Positions 1 to 12,213 of a DNA stretch of 64,000 nt are shown here, piece after piece. The stretch's first letter is position 1. Every line of letters starts with the position of its first letter. Made by a program: the position numbers and the translations under genes. The stretch spans positions 15,221,771 through 15,285,770 of the forward strand of contig OZ025258.1 in NCBI GenBank assembly GCA_964019135.1. Direction: 5' to 3'. The notes below the pieces were generated by a model. It saw only the letters and a program-made list of their open reading frames with translations. It made no database searches and was not told the origin of the DNA. The DNA comes from Arenicola marina. Taxonomy: Eukaryota; Annelida; Polychaeta; Arenicolidae.

Positions 1-1043
1 TACATACAGTATATGCATTGACCCGGAAAATTCAAAACGTTACCTTATAAGGTGTGGTACGTAAAATTAAGCTCGTTATACCTGTACGATAATAGGCATC
101 ATAAGAAAATGTCATGACGTTCACATAGTCTCTCATATATTGACCTTCCAAATTCACAATTCCAAAGCCTAATTGGTTCCGTCTCAAGTGCCAAAGCGTT
201 TCTCAATAAAAATAAAAATAAAAATGAATACGAAACTCACGAAATCCAAAACGTTACCTTACACGGAGTTTTCTGAACACCGCCGTAAAGCAAAGAGAGT
301 CCACAGGTTTCACAAAGGAAAGGCAAGGCTGGAGACTTTTATTCTGGACTCACAGCCTGCTAAAATAGGATTAAACTAAGTAATCGTCTCGTACGCTACG
401 CATAAACGCTAGTACGCTAGTAACTTCAAGTGACATATATATATATATACGTGAATAGCTTCAAGCATATTACATTATTATAAGTCCCTATCCAGATTTT
501 GTGGATCCGCCCCTGAAACAGGTCACAATTGACTAAGATTATGAGGTGCATTCAGCAGGGTAACTGCTAAGGTACTATGCTCTCTGCTATATGGGAGGTC
601 GTTATATATGGGAAACAGCTTCTCGTTGGCGGTAAGTAGTGGTGATCGCACTGATAATAACATTCCACGCCATGACCTCAACATGAAGACAGGTCAACCT
701 TGAGTGCGGTAAAACCGTCATAACGTATGCATGTATAAGATGCTGTCCGGCAAAATAGTGTTCATCACAAGATATAAATAGCACCAAGTAGAATAATTAC
801 GGGAATCGAATTATAGAGTTCATACCCATATAATTATATAATAAGTAATATAATAATTACTCCCACGTTCACATAAAGTCGGCCTCATTAGTTCATTACA
901 TCAAATTATATATCTAGTGATAAAATCAACACACCACACACCATATAAGCGGATATGACTAGGTATGAAACTCGGTCACACAAAAGTTGTCTGGGGCGGC
1001 CAGACACCGAGATTTACCAATGCGCGGAAATATGAATTCACTT
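1..1043. repeat. 3' flank of SULT unit A, directly duplicated at 6506-7537
   Basis: This non-coding stretch lies downstream of sulfotransferase copy A (minus strand). It is nearly collinear with 6506-7537, downstream of copy B: both begin with the same TACATACAGTATATGCATTG and run through the same AT repeats and the same GGATCCGCCCCTG fragment (about 503 and 6999). Small open frames here recur in the duplicate with scattered changes and show no protein family, so I treat the region as flank of a segmental duplication. The AATAAA signal seen beside copies C and D is not kept at the matching place here. Confidence 0.75.
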
Positions 1044-4000
1044 TCAATATGAGCTAACTACCCGATTGATCATCTTGTACTGAAACGTTAAGCCGATAGA
1101 TTGCAGCTCAGCTTCACAACGGTTGTCAACAAACTGACTCTGTTCTGCGGAGAAATAGTTCTGCCAGTCACCGATGGTACCTTTCCGCAGGAAGTGAGCT
1201 ACTTTAATGTCGAACGCTCGTGTATTATCCAAATTAGTCATGGGATTTGCTTTCATGCTGTCAAAGCATGTTTCGCGTTGTATAACCGAGATGACATCAT
1301 CAGACAACGGCGTTCCATACAGGGTCGCCACCTGGCGAATGACAGCGGCGCTATTCGTGATAGCGTCTTCGTATTTCACCACGAGGACATTCGAGTTATC
1401 CTTCAGCTCCCACCATGTTTTACACCAGTCGAGCGGATCACCATATAACAAACCTCTCGCTTTAAAGATATCGAAAAACTCGTCCCACGTTCCGCGGAAA
1501 GGGCCCAACAGTGTGTTCATCTTGTAGAAATGGTAATAAGACACGAGAACATCTTTGGGGTTTCGCATGGTTACAACGACCTTGACCTTGCTTGCCAGTA
1601 CCTGTCGTCTGAAGTAAGTGGCGGGCAGATGGGACTTGAGGACTCGTGGTGGTGATACGCTGGCAAGAAGATCCAACACAGGAGCTCCGGCCGAAGGGTA
1701 GAAGTTTTCCACAAAGTGTGTTCGTCGATACAGGGGACTTGCCCTGGTATACGCTGTGTCTCCTCCGTGCATTACCAAATCAGCGGTTTCTTGCATCCAC
1801 GATGTTCCTTAATTAGAAGATACAAAAAGTAATTTTATGTAGTTATGGTACATAATTTGTATGCGAAATTGCTCCGGTGACAAAGTTTGCTCCTTTTTTA
1901 CCACAACATTAACATTTCGCATTTCGATATTAAGTTCAAATATTATTGCTTGCATCGAGAGCGTTATGACAACATTACATCCGTCTGCTTGTTAAAGGGA
2001 ACCGCCAGCCTGGCCTCTAACGCTGCTTTACCGATTCATATAATACTCAATTGTCTATCCTCCAAATTACAGAATTTTTCGTTCTATCTGTAGCTCACCA
2101 TGGCATTTAGAAGTGACCGCCAGGCACGATTTGGCCGCCTACCCAAGCGGCAGCCCTTTTTGGAGGCGTGTCCGCGATTGACCAATCAGGAGGCGATACT
2201 CTAATTTATTCAAACCGGAAATTGCGCCTATTGTGTGAGCTAAACAAGAGCGCATGATAATCGCTAATATAAATAGCTGCGATTCTAACTCCAATCATGG
2301 CATTGTTGCGGATTCAATCGTCGCCAGACGTATATCAATTTGTTTAAACGGTACTTTTCCATGAAAGGGTAAGATTTTGCGCTACTGCACGGCTTGGAAC
2401 TGCCGCTGTTCATCTAGAAATCGCGGCCCTGATCTCTCTCTCCGCGAGCTGTAACGTAAGGCGGCGCCATATGAATAGTCACAATATGCGTCACTTGCTC
2501 CGGCAAAATGGCGCGCTGCTCGACATTGATGGAGGCGGCTTGCCTTAATTTTTTTCTCTTTACCAGTCGGCCGAAACGAAGCGTTAACACTCGCCAATTT
2601 AATTTTAAGATGTAAACTTTCGGTGCAGATCGCGATTAAATTAGGTTGGCCACCCGCTTTAATGTTACATCGGGATCTTTCGTTTAACGTTAGAATACAA
2701 TGTAAGAACAAACCGGACTCGGAGGAAACAGTTAACAACATATTCAAATGAAAGAATAAAAATAATGGAGAAACAATTTTGGAGAGATCATCAGTATTGT
2801 GAGTACTATAACCAATCTAACCATAATACAACGTTACACTAACCTTTACAGGCTATCAGGGATATATCGATCAATCAGATGCTTAAGGCGGAGAAGTTAT
2901 GACATGTTTTGATTACCGTAGAAGCGCTAGGGGAGGGGGCGAATCCAGAAATTTGAAAAAGAAGGGATTCAAACTTGGGGGTGTCCGCGCCACCTCAGAT
3001 AGCGTTCTTCCTCAAAAAGGGGGGGTCCGAACACCCCCCCCCCACCTGAATCCCCCCTTGCAATTGTCGGGTTTAATGGCATGGATATTTCGAGCAAACG
3101 CACTCACTCGAAACCCTTTCTCTTTCTGTTCGTTTTGTTGTTACATCATAAATGTATCCCTCGCCATTTTGAAATACATGAATCGATGCGTGAGCTTGAA
3201 GGCGGGCAAACTGTTGAACGCGGTTCTAAAAATGGTTTCCGTTTCTTGCTGGTTTCTTGTAAATCAAACCCACCCTTATATTCCCCGTCAGATGGGTGGG
3301 GGGGGCATAGTTTAAGGCAGCTTACGTATGACTTTGACCTTGATCGATGAATCATATAGCTCGACAAACGTATGACCCTGAATTAATCAAAAAGGTGCTT
3401 TGATAATATAACTTGCGAAGTCGTCTGTTCAAAAACGCCCAATTACTGTAAAATACGGCACAATATTGTAAGTGATAAGTGATATCGATTTTCGAATAGC
3501 TATTCTGTCAAATTTGTTAGTACATATATAGTCTATATATATGTGGATATCACATTGCCTTCTGATGTCCTGGCGATTCTTAGCTATGTCGAATAAAGTG
3601 TTCGAGCCACGATTTTGTCTTGCTCAGAGTTAACTTGGTTTAGGGAAGATAAACAAATAACAATTTGTGTTAATGGTTGTTTACATTTTTTATTCCACGA
3701 TATCACTATAATGCGTTCGTCAAAATAGCAAAAATGAGATCTGGCGGGTTTATTTCTGGGAGCATTGCATCTGAGCGTTATTTGAAATTTCCCTAATGAT
3801 GTCATTGGCTGGTTGGGCTTTGATGCAGTGCGTAGACATCTGTGGTCGAGGGCGTGTATTGTTTTAATGGTTCAGTGCGTTTCGTTGAGTTCAAGCCAAT
3901 GAGCAGAGAGAATCTGTCTCAATATAAAAGCACATGCGTTTCTATTCCCCTTTGACGTCACTTTCCTTGCTCGCAGAAGTTGGTGCGAAAACCAGTGGAA

Positions 4001-5060
4001 AAAGTACGCTCTTCTACCACTTGGGGCGTTACAGCTCGATAATATCAGCGTGGAAACACAGGAGATTAATATGAGCTTCAGTTGCTTTGGCGTGGCACGA
4101 AGACTTTAAAAGCTGCGATGTAGGTTACATGTAGGCTAATCTCTGACGAACGTGTTAACAGTCGCAATAAGCCTGCTTAAAATTGCATATCAAGCTGACC
4201 GTTGCAACGGATGCACCAAAATAAACTTTGTATACTTCAGTGTCTAAATAGGTGTCTGTAGCAAGTGAAATGTTGCTCGATGTGTCAAACGATCAAGAGA
4301 TGCGGGGAAACGGCCATTTAGACCTGATTCGCCGCCCCCCCCCCCCCCCCCAACCACCCCGCCACCCTAAGTATTTGAGCACCTGCTAACTTAGAGGTTT
4401 AAGCATTACACACACAGTGCCAACGGCCGCCGGCAAAGGGGCGTGGCGCTCTAGACTCTACTGTTGTCAGATATTATTTGGGGCTAGGGCGCCCCCTGTT
4501 GGTGGGACCGCTTAACAACATGTGTACACACGTTTATGGCGTTTCACAACAGTCACAAATATTCGCTTTTGCGGAGGGAAAATTCAAAAAGTTGGATTGT
4601 TTTGGTCATTGGCAGATAATTTGTGCTGGATATGGTAGGTGTTTATAGTTTGTAAACCCTAATTATGAACCCTACAATTAAGTCCCTTTAACTTAGGTTT
4701 GTGTTCTTATACGCAAAGGCGACATTCAAAAATAGCAAAAAGTTTGATTTGCCACTTTAATTATTTAAGTCACCCATCCATGCGGCCATGTTCCATTCCA
4801 CTTTAAGCATCTCAAAAACCGATCGTGTCCCGAGAGGCGTGTTTCACAGCTGACCTAAATCCGGCTACGGTATGAAAACACTTACCTGACTTCGGGTAAC
4901 CGGCGACCAAGATATCACTGGAGTCCGTTGTGAATGTCTTGACCCGATCCACGATATCTGAGCGGATAAAGGGAGTCTGCAGAATCAAACCGTCATGGTG
5001 CATAAACTGACCGGGAATCTCATACAATTTCTTTTTCAACGTGGGCTCACCCTCCGCCAT
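1044..5060 (-). CDS. Cytosolic sulfotransferase, copy A (two exons)
   Basis: Transfers sulfate from PAPS to small hydroxylated acceptors in the cytosol (family knowledge; substrate unknown). Exon 1 is 5060-4886, from an ATG followed by MAEGEPTLKKK to the PSB loop, ending after TCA G at a GTAAG donor. Exon 2 is 1807-1044. The phase-1 join restores YPKSG-TSWMQ, giving about 312 residues, close to the usual ~295. Visible motifs are the catalytic-histidine segment LKSHLP, the 3'-phosphate segment RNPKDVLVSYYHF, and the C-terminal PAPS motif RKGTIGDWQNYFS. The intron is 3.08 kb and carries a TTAA MITE (1996-2658) and a GGATCC-type MITE. Its acceptor is AAG, rarer than CAG or TAG. The C-terminus carries a MINRVVSSY tail shared with copy B and absent from D. 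Confidence 0.9.
1992..2662. mobile_element. 663-bp TTAA-flanked MITE, copy 1 (in SULT A intron)
   Basis: The element is 1996-2658, with TTAA on each side (1992-1995 and 2659-2662). Its ends are imperfect inverted repeats, AGGGAACCGCCAGCC and AGCGGGTGGCCAACC. The equivalent intron site in copy C (TTAA at 11218-11221) is empty and matches both flanks, so the insertion and its TTAA duplication are directly visible. Internally it has a CCAAT box and a TATAAATAG near 2268 but no recognisable transposase. A TTAA target is typical of piggyBac-type elements; that family assignment is inference. Confidence 0.85.
2927..3066. mobile_element. Short MITE with CAGGGGCGGATCC-type ends, in SULT A intron
   Basis: Degenerate ends GGGGGCGAATCCAG and CTGAATCCCCCCTTGCA flank a G/C-homopolymer-rich body. 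It is orthologous to the copies at 19722-19872 (unit D) and 10791-10931 (unit C), so it was present before the SULT units duplicated. The same family recurs at 16533-16716, 24785-24912 and 34893-35060. Confidence 0.6.
3115..4140. other. Intron stretch private to SULT A
   Basis: About 1 kb inside the copy A intron has no counterpart in unit D, where the flanking sequences (CGAGCAAACGCACTCACTC and the CGAACGTGTTAA segment) are almost joined. I see no terminal repeats, no splice-linked reading frame and no RNA gene in it. It may be an insertion in A or a deletion in D. Confidence 0.45.
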
Positions 5061-5148
5061 CGTTGGTTACTGCAGTTACGTCCTCGAAATCTCTCTGCCT
5101 CTGACGCCCACGGCGGTGTTTACCGTTGACCTACTTATGGGCTAGCCC

Positions 5149-5260
5149 CAGTGGCGGATCTCACTAATAGTCTAGACGACTACGGGGCTTAGTCGACTAA
5201 AGTTACCATGTAAATGATGGGCGATTTTAGCCGACTAAGCCCCGTAGCCGGCTCAGGAGA
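5149..5260. mobile_element. Palindromic mini-MITE upstream of SULT A
   Basis: It starts with CCAGTGGCGGATCTCAC and contains an inverted pair around ACGGGGCTTAGTCGACTAAA and GCCGACTAAGCCCCGTAG. It interrupts the promoter-side sequence that copies B, C and D share between GTTGAC and GGGAGACC. A relative with the opposite end, GTGAAATCCGCCACTGG, is at 58790-58896. Confidence 0.55.
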
Positions 5261-5940
5261 CCAATACTCGGTCGGGGTGGGTTTATCGCGCATACCTGCG
5301 ACCTTCACCTGGTAAAAATTAGGTGATAGCACGCCTTCGGACAATGGAGCCTGCATTCAGGCCACATTATATGGGGCGCCGCGTTTCACACTCTTCATAT
5401 TTTATATATTTATATTTATATCCCTGACAAAAGAAACGTTGAAGCCGGGCACCTGAAACAACTCCATACGAATCGGTCCATACGAAACGGTCTATTGGGG
5501 TGCAGCTCTACAGTAGGTGTAGACCTGGTCTCTTTCCAGTAGAGGAGCGCAGTATAGGCCCTATATATATATATAATATATATAGGGGAAGTCGTGTTCC
5601 CAAATCACGAAGAATAAATGTCTTTATTCCCAGGTCACGATGAAGTAATTGGTAACTCCCCGCATACAATGGAAGGGGCGGATGCATGATATAAATTGCC
5701 GATTTCCCAATTCTCCGTTTCTTAGCATTAAAATTCTCAATTCGTGGTGGACAATTCCCTGTCGCCCCACGAGATATTCCCATACCCTCTTTTGTGAAGC
5801 ATTCGAAGAGCGCATTATGATATGGTTTCCAGCAGGCGACTTCCGGACTATACGGAGCACGGAGTTGGTGTGACGAAGCATTTGGGATACTCTAATATTT
5901 CCTTCCAAGGCAACCTCGATTACCCCGCGAATGGGAACGG
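5261..5940. other. Flank upstream of SULT A, no gene seen
   Basis: 5261-5430 continues the SULT upstream block shared with B and C. The rest is AT-rich with a (TA)n run near 5565-5585. Short open frames on both strands lack any recognisable family and splice support. Confidence 0.5.
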
Positions 5941-5944
5941 AATC

Positions 5945-6205
5945 TTAATTTTATAAATTGAGACTCCAATGGGTCTACTTCGCAATCCAGTTGGTTCACT
6001 TTAAACATATTAACCTCTGTAGGTCATACGGCGACAATGGGAAGGGTCAAGGTAGAGGGGAGCCACGTCTCCGGGAGTAACCCCCAACTCTTTGCGAAGG
6101 AAACTGCAGAGGAGGGGTTCGAATCATACCGTTTGGGTTGGTCTAGCAGAGCGCACTCGACAATAGTGGAAGGCACTACCTACTAGGCCGAGGGGCGACA
6201 CCCGC
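5945..6205 (-). mobile_element. tRNA-headed SINE, family 2
   Basis: Read on the minus strand, the head is GGCCTAGTAGGTAGTGCC with a B-box-like GATTCGAACCCC. It is followed by a module containing TTCGCAAAGAGTTGGGGGTT and CCGGAGACGTGGCTC, then a tail ending near CTGGATTGCGAAGTAGACCC. The same family occurs at 14943-15505 (split by a MITE), and a head fragment is at 30280-30380. The pol III boxes are recognised by pattern only. Confidence 0.7.
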
Positions 6206-6505
6206 TCACGCAGTGACCATAACACATATTCTTAAAGAGACTTTCAGATACAACAACTCTCCTTTTATAAATCTTTGAAAACTTTTATTTTTACAGAAGT
6301 GCAGGAAACATGCTATGTTAGAATGTAAAATTAATCATTTAATTTATTCATAAGCAGACCTATCTGTAGGTCGCATCATCGCTGCCTCGGGCAGATAATA
6401 GAAATTGACGGGGGCCGCTGCAGCTTAATATTGAGCAATTGTCCAACGCCCCGCTGACGTTTTTGTTATATTAACGGATATGCAAATGTGTGCAATAAGC
6501 AAACT

Positions 6506-7537
6506 ACATACAGTATATGCATTGACCCCGAAAAATTCAAAACGTTACCTTATAAGGTTTCCGATAGTTATACCTGTACGATAATAGGCATCATAAGAAA
6601 ATGTCATGACGTTCACATATTCTCTCATATATTGACCTTCCAAATTCACAATTCCAAAGCCTAATTGGTTCCGCCTCAAGTGCCAAAGCGTTTCTCAATA
6701 AAAAAATAAATAAATACGAAACTCACGAAATCCACAACGCTACCTTACACGGCGTGGTAGATGTTTTCTGAACACCGCCGTAAAGCAAAGAGAGTCCACA
6801 GGTTCCACAAAGGAAAAGCAAGGCTGGAGACTTTTATTCTGGACTCACACCCTGCTAAAACAGAATTAAACTAAGTAATGGTTTCGTACGGTATGCATAC
6901 ACGCTAGTACGCTAGTAACTTCAAGTGACATATATATATATAAACGTGAATAGCTGCAAGCATATTACATTATTATAAGTCCCTATCCAGATTTTGTGGA
7001 TCCGCCCCTGAAACAGGTCACAATTGACTAAGGTTATGAGGTGCATTCAGCAGGGTAACTGCTAAGGTACCATGCTCTCTGCTATATGGGAGGTCGTTAT
7101 ATATGGGAAACAGCATCTCGTTGGCGGTAAGTAGTGGTGATCGCACTGATAATAACGTTCCACGGCATGACCTCAACATGAAGACAGGTCAACCTTGAGT
7201 GCGGTAACACCGTCATAACGTATGCATGTATAAGATGCTGTCCGGCTAAATAGTGTTCATCACAAGATATAAATAGCACCAAGTAGAATAATTACGGGAA
7301 TCGAATTATAGAGTTCATACCCATATAATTATATAATAAGTAATATGATAATTACACCCACGTTCACATAAAGTCGGCCTCATTAGCTCATTACATCAAA
7401 TATATATCTAGTGATAAAATCAACACACCACGCACCATATAAGCGGATATGACTAGGTATGAAACTCGGTCACAAAAAAGTTGTCTGGGGCGGCCAGACA
7501 CCGAGATTTACTAATGCGCGGAAATATGAATTCACTT
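6506..7537. repeat. 3' flank of SULT unit B (duplicate of 1-1043)
   Basis: Collinear and nearly identical to the start of the window, with small indels and an altered AT repeat. This shows that units A and B arose by direct segmental duplication of roughly 6.5 kb spacing. No independent gene is seen. Confidence 0.75.
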
Positions 7538-9244
7538 TCAATATGAGCTCACTACCCGATTGATCATCTTGTACTGAAACGTTAAGCCGATAGGTTGCAG
7601 CTCAGCTTCACAACGGTTGTCAACAAACTGACTCTGTTCTGCGGAGAAATAGTTCTGCCAGTCACCGATGGTACCTTTCCGCAGGAAGTGAGCTACTTTA
7701 GTGTCGAACGCTCGTGTATTATCCAAATTAGTCATGGGATTTGCTTTCATGCTGTCAAAGCATGTTTCGTGTTGTATAACCGAGATGACATCATCAGACA
7801 ACGGCGTTCCATACAGAGTCGCCACCTGGCGAATGACAGCGGCGCTATTCGTGATAGCGTCTTCGTATTTCACCACGAGGACATTCGAGTTATCCTTCAG
7901 CTCCCACCATGTTTTATACCAGTCGAGCGGATCACCATATAACAAACCTTTCGCTTTAAAGATATCGAAAAACTCGTCCCACGTTCCGCGGAAAGGACCC
8001 AACAGTTTGTTCATTTTGTAGAAATAGTAATAAGACACGAGAACATCTTTTGGGTTCCGCATGGTGACAATGACCTTGACCTTGCTTGCCAGTACCTGTC
8101 GTCTGAAGTAAGCGGCGGGAAGATGTGACATGAGGACTCGTGGTGGTGATACGCTGGCAAGAAGGTCCAACACAGGAGCTCCGGCCGGGGGATAGAAATG
8201 TTCTACCTGGTGTGTTCGTCGATACACGGGACTTGCCCTGGAATACGTGTCTCCTCCATGCATTACCAAATCCGCCGTTTCTAGCATCCACGTAGTTCCT
8301 TAGAAGATACAAAAAACGTAAAGTCATTTTAGTTGTATGCGACATTGGTTGACTTCCGGTGACAAATTCTGATTTTCACCAAACGTAACTTGTTCTTTTC
8401 CGATAACATCAAAACAACAACACGTATTACATGTCTGTAGGTTGTTTTTTCAATGAGAGGCTCAATACTGTCAAAATGTTACTGTCAATGTATTATTGTT
8501 TTCAAATAAAAAACATCAAGACGGTCAAACGGCCTAATTTGTTCGCTAAGAGTGCTTTGCTATTTGCTAATGCGAGAGCGTATCTATCTCATCAGCAAAT
8601 AGCAAATGTTAAAAAGTGGTGTATTTGATGCCAAACTGTGAATATGTCTTCGATCAGATTAATTTCCAATTTTCGCTTATGAAGGATAATTGTGATGGTT
8701 AAATTTGATGTGGGGCAAATGAACTATAGAGTAAGCAGAACGCCCTCTGGCGGGGACATCGGGGTTCTCCTTGGTTGAGTTCGGGTACTAGTCAGAATCC
8801 GCGGAGTGCATAACCGAACGAGGAGATTATGGCCCGATAACGCGGTAACGTGGTATGTTTTACTCCCGGAATTTTTTTCAAGAATGTACTGTTACATGGG
8901 CATTCTCTTTACGAAAACGCCATGAAGCAATTAGACAACACTCGCAATAAACCTGCTTCATTATTACAGTCGCCCATCCCTGTGGATATGTTCCATTCCA
9001 CTTAATAACATGATTATTAGAACATCCATGAGTAGAATGCACGTTTTCAAGCAATTTGTAAGCACTGACCTGCCTTCGGGTAACCGGCGACCAAAATATC
9101 ACTGGAGTCCATTGTGAATGTCTTGACCCGATCCACGATATCTGGGCGGTTTAAGGGAGTCTGCAAAATCAAACCGTCATGGTGCGTAAACTGACCAGGA
9201 ACCTCGTACAATTTCTTCTTCAACGTGGGCTCACCCTCCGCCAT
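7538..9244 (-). CDS. Cytosolic sulfotransferase, copy B (two exons)
   Basis: Exon 1 is 9244-9070 and exon 2 is 8298-7538, with a 771-bp intron (GTCAGT donor, AAG acceptor), giving about 311 residues. It is close to copy A. Family motifs are present: RNPKDVLVSYYYF, RKGTIGDWQNYFS and a PSB loop. Two active-site differences stand out. The PSB loop reads YPKAGTTW rather than YPKSGTSW, and the residue two before the catalytic histidine is Met (LMSHLP) where the other copies have Lys (LKSHLP). That lysine is implicated in catalysis in mammalian oestrogen sulfotransferase, so B may have altered activity (inference). Copies B and C are divergent, with 1.26 kb between their start codons. Confidence 0.88.
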
Positions 9245-9480
9245 CGTTGGTCACTGCAGTTACGTCCTCGAAACCTCTCCGCCTCTGACGCCCACGGCGG
9301 TGTTTACGGTTGACATATAGTTGGCCTCGGGAGACCTATGCTCGGTCGGGGTTCGTTTATCGCGCATACCTGCGACTTTCACCTGGTTAAAAGTAGGTGA
9401 TAGCACGCCTTCGGACAATGGACCCTGCATTCAGTCCACATTATATGGGGCGCCGCGTGTCACTCTCTTCATATTTTATA
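9245..9480 (-). promoter_or_regulatory. Shared SULT upstream block, copy B
   Basis: About 240 bp directly upstream of the copy B ATG is conserved in all four copies: inverted at 10265-10506 before C, and in pieces upstream of A and D. It includes GTTACGTCCTCGAAA, a CACGGCGGTGTTTACGGTTG stretch and GGGGCGCCGCGTGTCA. Conservation with strand-correct placement suggests a promoter and 5' leader. No clear TATA box is placed, so the start site is unknown. Confidence 0.5.
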
Positions 9481-9924
9481 TATTTATATTTATATCCCTG
9501 ACAAAAGAAACGTTGAAGCCGGGCACCTGAAACAACTCCATACGAATGCATGGTAAACGCATGCGGTAATCGGTGTACTAACCCGAAACACGCAGCGTCT
9601 ATTTTTGACGATAGATGTGGCTTGGGATATCTGGAACGGTCTATTGGGGTGCTGTTCTACAGTAGGTGTAGAGCTGGCCTCTTTCCAGTAGAGGAGCCCA
9701 GTATAAGCCCTATATATATATAAAGGAGAACAACCGAGAAACACAGCCGAGAGACCCAGCCGAAAGACTATACTAGACCCGCAACAACGGATGTAATCAC
9801 GTTAAATAAAGAAACCGAAAAGTGGAAATACCTTGTCCAAGTTAGTTACTTTCCAGTGTGAACGCGCGGCAGGAACGCAACAATATCTACAAATGTTTTA
9901 CATATATATATAAATAATTTAGAA

Positions 9925-10078
9925 ATATGCATAAATTATTTCAGATATCTATATATTATTTGCAGATATCTATAAATGATTTGCAGACATCTATAAATGA
10001 TTTGCAGATATCTATAAATGATTTGCAGCTACAGTATAAATGATTTGCAGATATCTATAAATTATATGCAGATATATT
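9925..10078. repeat. 21-bp minisatellite
   Basis: About seven tandem copies of a unit close to AGATATCTATAAATGATTTGC lie at the centre of the divergent B/C upstream region, between the two inverted promoter blocks. Nothing else recognisable is in 9480-10265 apart from (TA)n runs. Confidence 0.8.
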
Positions 10079-10264
10079 TCAAGAGGCCGATTCAGAGAGA
10101 TCTACACAAGTTTTACATATATATATAAAATAATTCTTCACGTGGACCACTAATACGGCAGACTATGCATACGGCGTTCGGCTTCCCGATAATCTGCACG
10201 TCATGTGACCATGTGCCGTACGAATAGTCACATGGCTTATTCATACGGACCCGTACGAATAGCC

Positions 10265-10506
10265 ACTACGTATAAAATATGAAGAGGGTGACACGCGGCG
10301 CCCCACATGATGTGGCCTAACTGCAGGGTCCATTGTCCGAAGGCGTGCTATCACCTACTTGTTACCAGGTGAAGGTCGCAGGTATGCGTGATAAACCCAC
10401 CCCGACCGAGCATAGGTCTCCCGATGCCAACTATATGTCAACCGTAAACACCGCCGTGGGCGTCAGAGGCAGAGAGATTTCGAGGACGTAACTGCAGTGA
10501 CCAACG
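10265..10506 (+). promoter_or_regulatory. Shared SULT upstream block, copy C
   Basis: Inverted counterpart of 9245-9480, ending at the copy C ATG (10507). The pair makes a palindrome with arms of about 240 bp and a loop of about 785 bp. Confidence 0.5.
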
Positions 10507-10790
10507 ATGGCGGAGGGTGAGCCTACGTTGAAAAAGAAATTGTATGAGATTCCTGGTCAGTTTATTCACCATGACGGTTTGAGTCTGCAGACTCCCTTCA
10601 CCCGCTCAGATATTGTGGATCGGGTCAAGACATGCACAATGGACTCCACTGATATCTTGGTCGCCGGTTACCCGAAGTCAGGCCAAGGTTTTCATACCGT
10701 AGCGGGATTTATGTCAACCCTAAAACGCGCCTCTCTGGACACGATCGGTTTATGAGATGTTTGCCCTAGGCTATATATGCGGCTCATAGA

Positions 10791-10931
10791 TTGCAAGGGA
10801 GGATGCAGGTGATGGGGGGGGGGGTCGGACCCCCCCCTTTTTGAAGAAGAACGCTATCTGAGGCGGCGTGGACCATGCCCCGCCCCCCCCGGACCTCTTT
10901 TTTAGATATCTGGATCCGCCCCTGCAATTGT
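10791..10931. mobile_element. Short MITE with CAGGGGCGGATCC-type ends, in SULT C intron
   Basis: The right end TGGATCCGCCCCTGCA is well kept; the left end is degraded (GCAAGGGAGGATGCAG). It sits at the same place as the MITEs in the introns of A and D, in inverted orientation as expected for the inverted copy. Confidence 0.6.
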
Positions 10932-11217
10932 CCCGAGACGCCCCCTCCCTTAGCGCTTCTACGGTGATCAGAACATGTAATAACTTCTCCGCCTTAAGCG
11001 TCTGATTAATTATAAATCCCTGATAGAATGTAAACGTTAGTGTAACGTTGTATTATGGTTAGATTGGTTATATTACTCACAATACTGATGATCTCTCCAA
11101 AACTGTATCTCCATTATTGTTATTTCTTTCATTAACATATGTTGTTAATTGTTTTCTCCGAGCCAGGTTTGTTTTTACATTGTATTCTAACGTTAAACGA
11201 AAGATCCCGATGTAACA

Positions 11218-11221
11218 TTAA
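11218..11221. other. Empty TTAA site matching MITE copy 1
   Basis: Flanks (CCGATGTAACA before, CAAGCG after) equal the two flanks of the 1996-2658 element in copy A, read in inverse orientation. Only one TTAA is present. Confidence 0.8.
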
Positions 11222-12213
11222 CAAGCGAACAGATGTAATGTTGTCATAACGCTCTCGATGCAAACGTTAATATACGAACTGTTATTTAATGTTGTCATAA
11301 CGCTCTATATAGATGCAAACGTTAATGTTCGAACTTATTTAAATGCGAAATTATAATGTTGTGGTAAAAAGGAAAAAAAATTGTCACCAGAGCAATGTCG
11401 CATACACATTATATAGCTTAACTATGTAAAATTACTTGATCTTCTTGTATCTTCTAATTTTAGGAACTTCGTGGATGCAAGGAACGGCTGATTTGGTAAT
11501 GCACGGAGGAGACACAGCGTATACCAGGGCAAGTCACCTGTATCAAAGAACACACTTTGTGGAAAACTTCTACCCCCCGGCCGGAGCTCCTGTGTTGGAT
11601 CTTCTTGCCAGCGTATCACTACCACGAGTCCTCAAGTCCCATCTTCCCACCACTTACTTCAGACGACAGGTGCTGGCAAGCAAGGTCAAGGTCGTTGTCA
11701 CCATGCGAAACCCCAAAGATGTTCTCGTGTCTTATTAACATTTCTACAAGATGACGAGTTTTTCCATATCCTTAAAGCGAAAGGTTTGTTATATGGTGAT
11801 CCGCTCGACTTGTGTAAAACATGGTGGGAGTTGAAGGATAACTCGAATGTCCTCGTGGTAAAATACGAAGACGCTATCACGAATAGCGCCGCTGTCATTC
11901 GCCAGGTGGCGACTCTGTATAGAACGCCGTTGTCTGATGATGTCATCTCGGTTATACAACACGAAACATGCTTTGACAGCATGAAAGCAAATCCCATGAC
12001 TAATTTTGTTGGTTTACCAGTGTTCGACACAACAGTATCTCACTTCATGCGGAAGGGTTCCATCGGTGACTGGCAGAACTATTTCTCCACAGAACAGAGT
12101 CAGTTGGTTGACGACCGTTGTGAAGCTGAGCTGCAACCTACCGGCCTAACGTTTCAGTACAAGATTTGAGAAGGTCACATATTTTTGATGTCGAGCTAAG
12201 CGTAGTATGTAAT

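Larger units (their letters stand above)
10507..12169 (+). pseudogene. Sulfotransferase pseudogene, copy C
   Basis: Exon 1 is 10507-10681 (MAEGEPTLKKK to YPKSG) and exon 2 is 11464-12169, ending in LTFQYKI like copy D. It is broken in three ways. The donor after exon 1 reads GCCAAG instead of GTAAGT. The codon after VLVSY is TAA at 11736, where the others have TAC. A 34-bp deletion just after FYKM (around 11753) removes the LLGPFRGTWDE region and shifts the frame. The remainder keeps the DDVISVIQHETCFDS and RKGSIGDWQNYFS motifs. NFVGLPVFDTTVSHFMRKGS groups it with D rather than A and B. Confidence 0.9.

Noticed and set aside
602-787. 61-codon minus-strand frame duplicated at 7097-7282
   Set aside because: Conservation is explained by the recent A/B segmental duplication; no family, and relatives in the C/D flanks are broken.
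9901-10080. CRISPR-like array
   Set aside because: The 21-bp units are contiguous with no unique spacers; it is a minisatellite in an animal genome.
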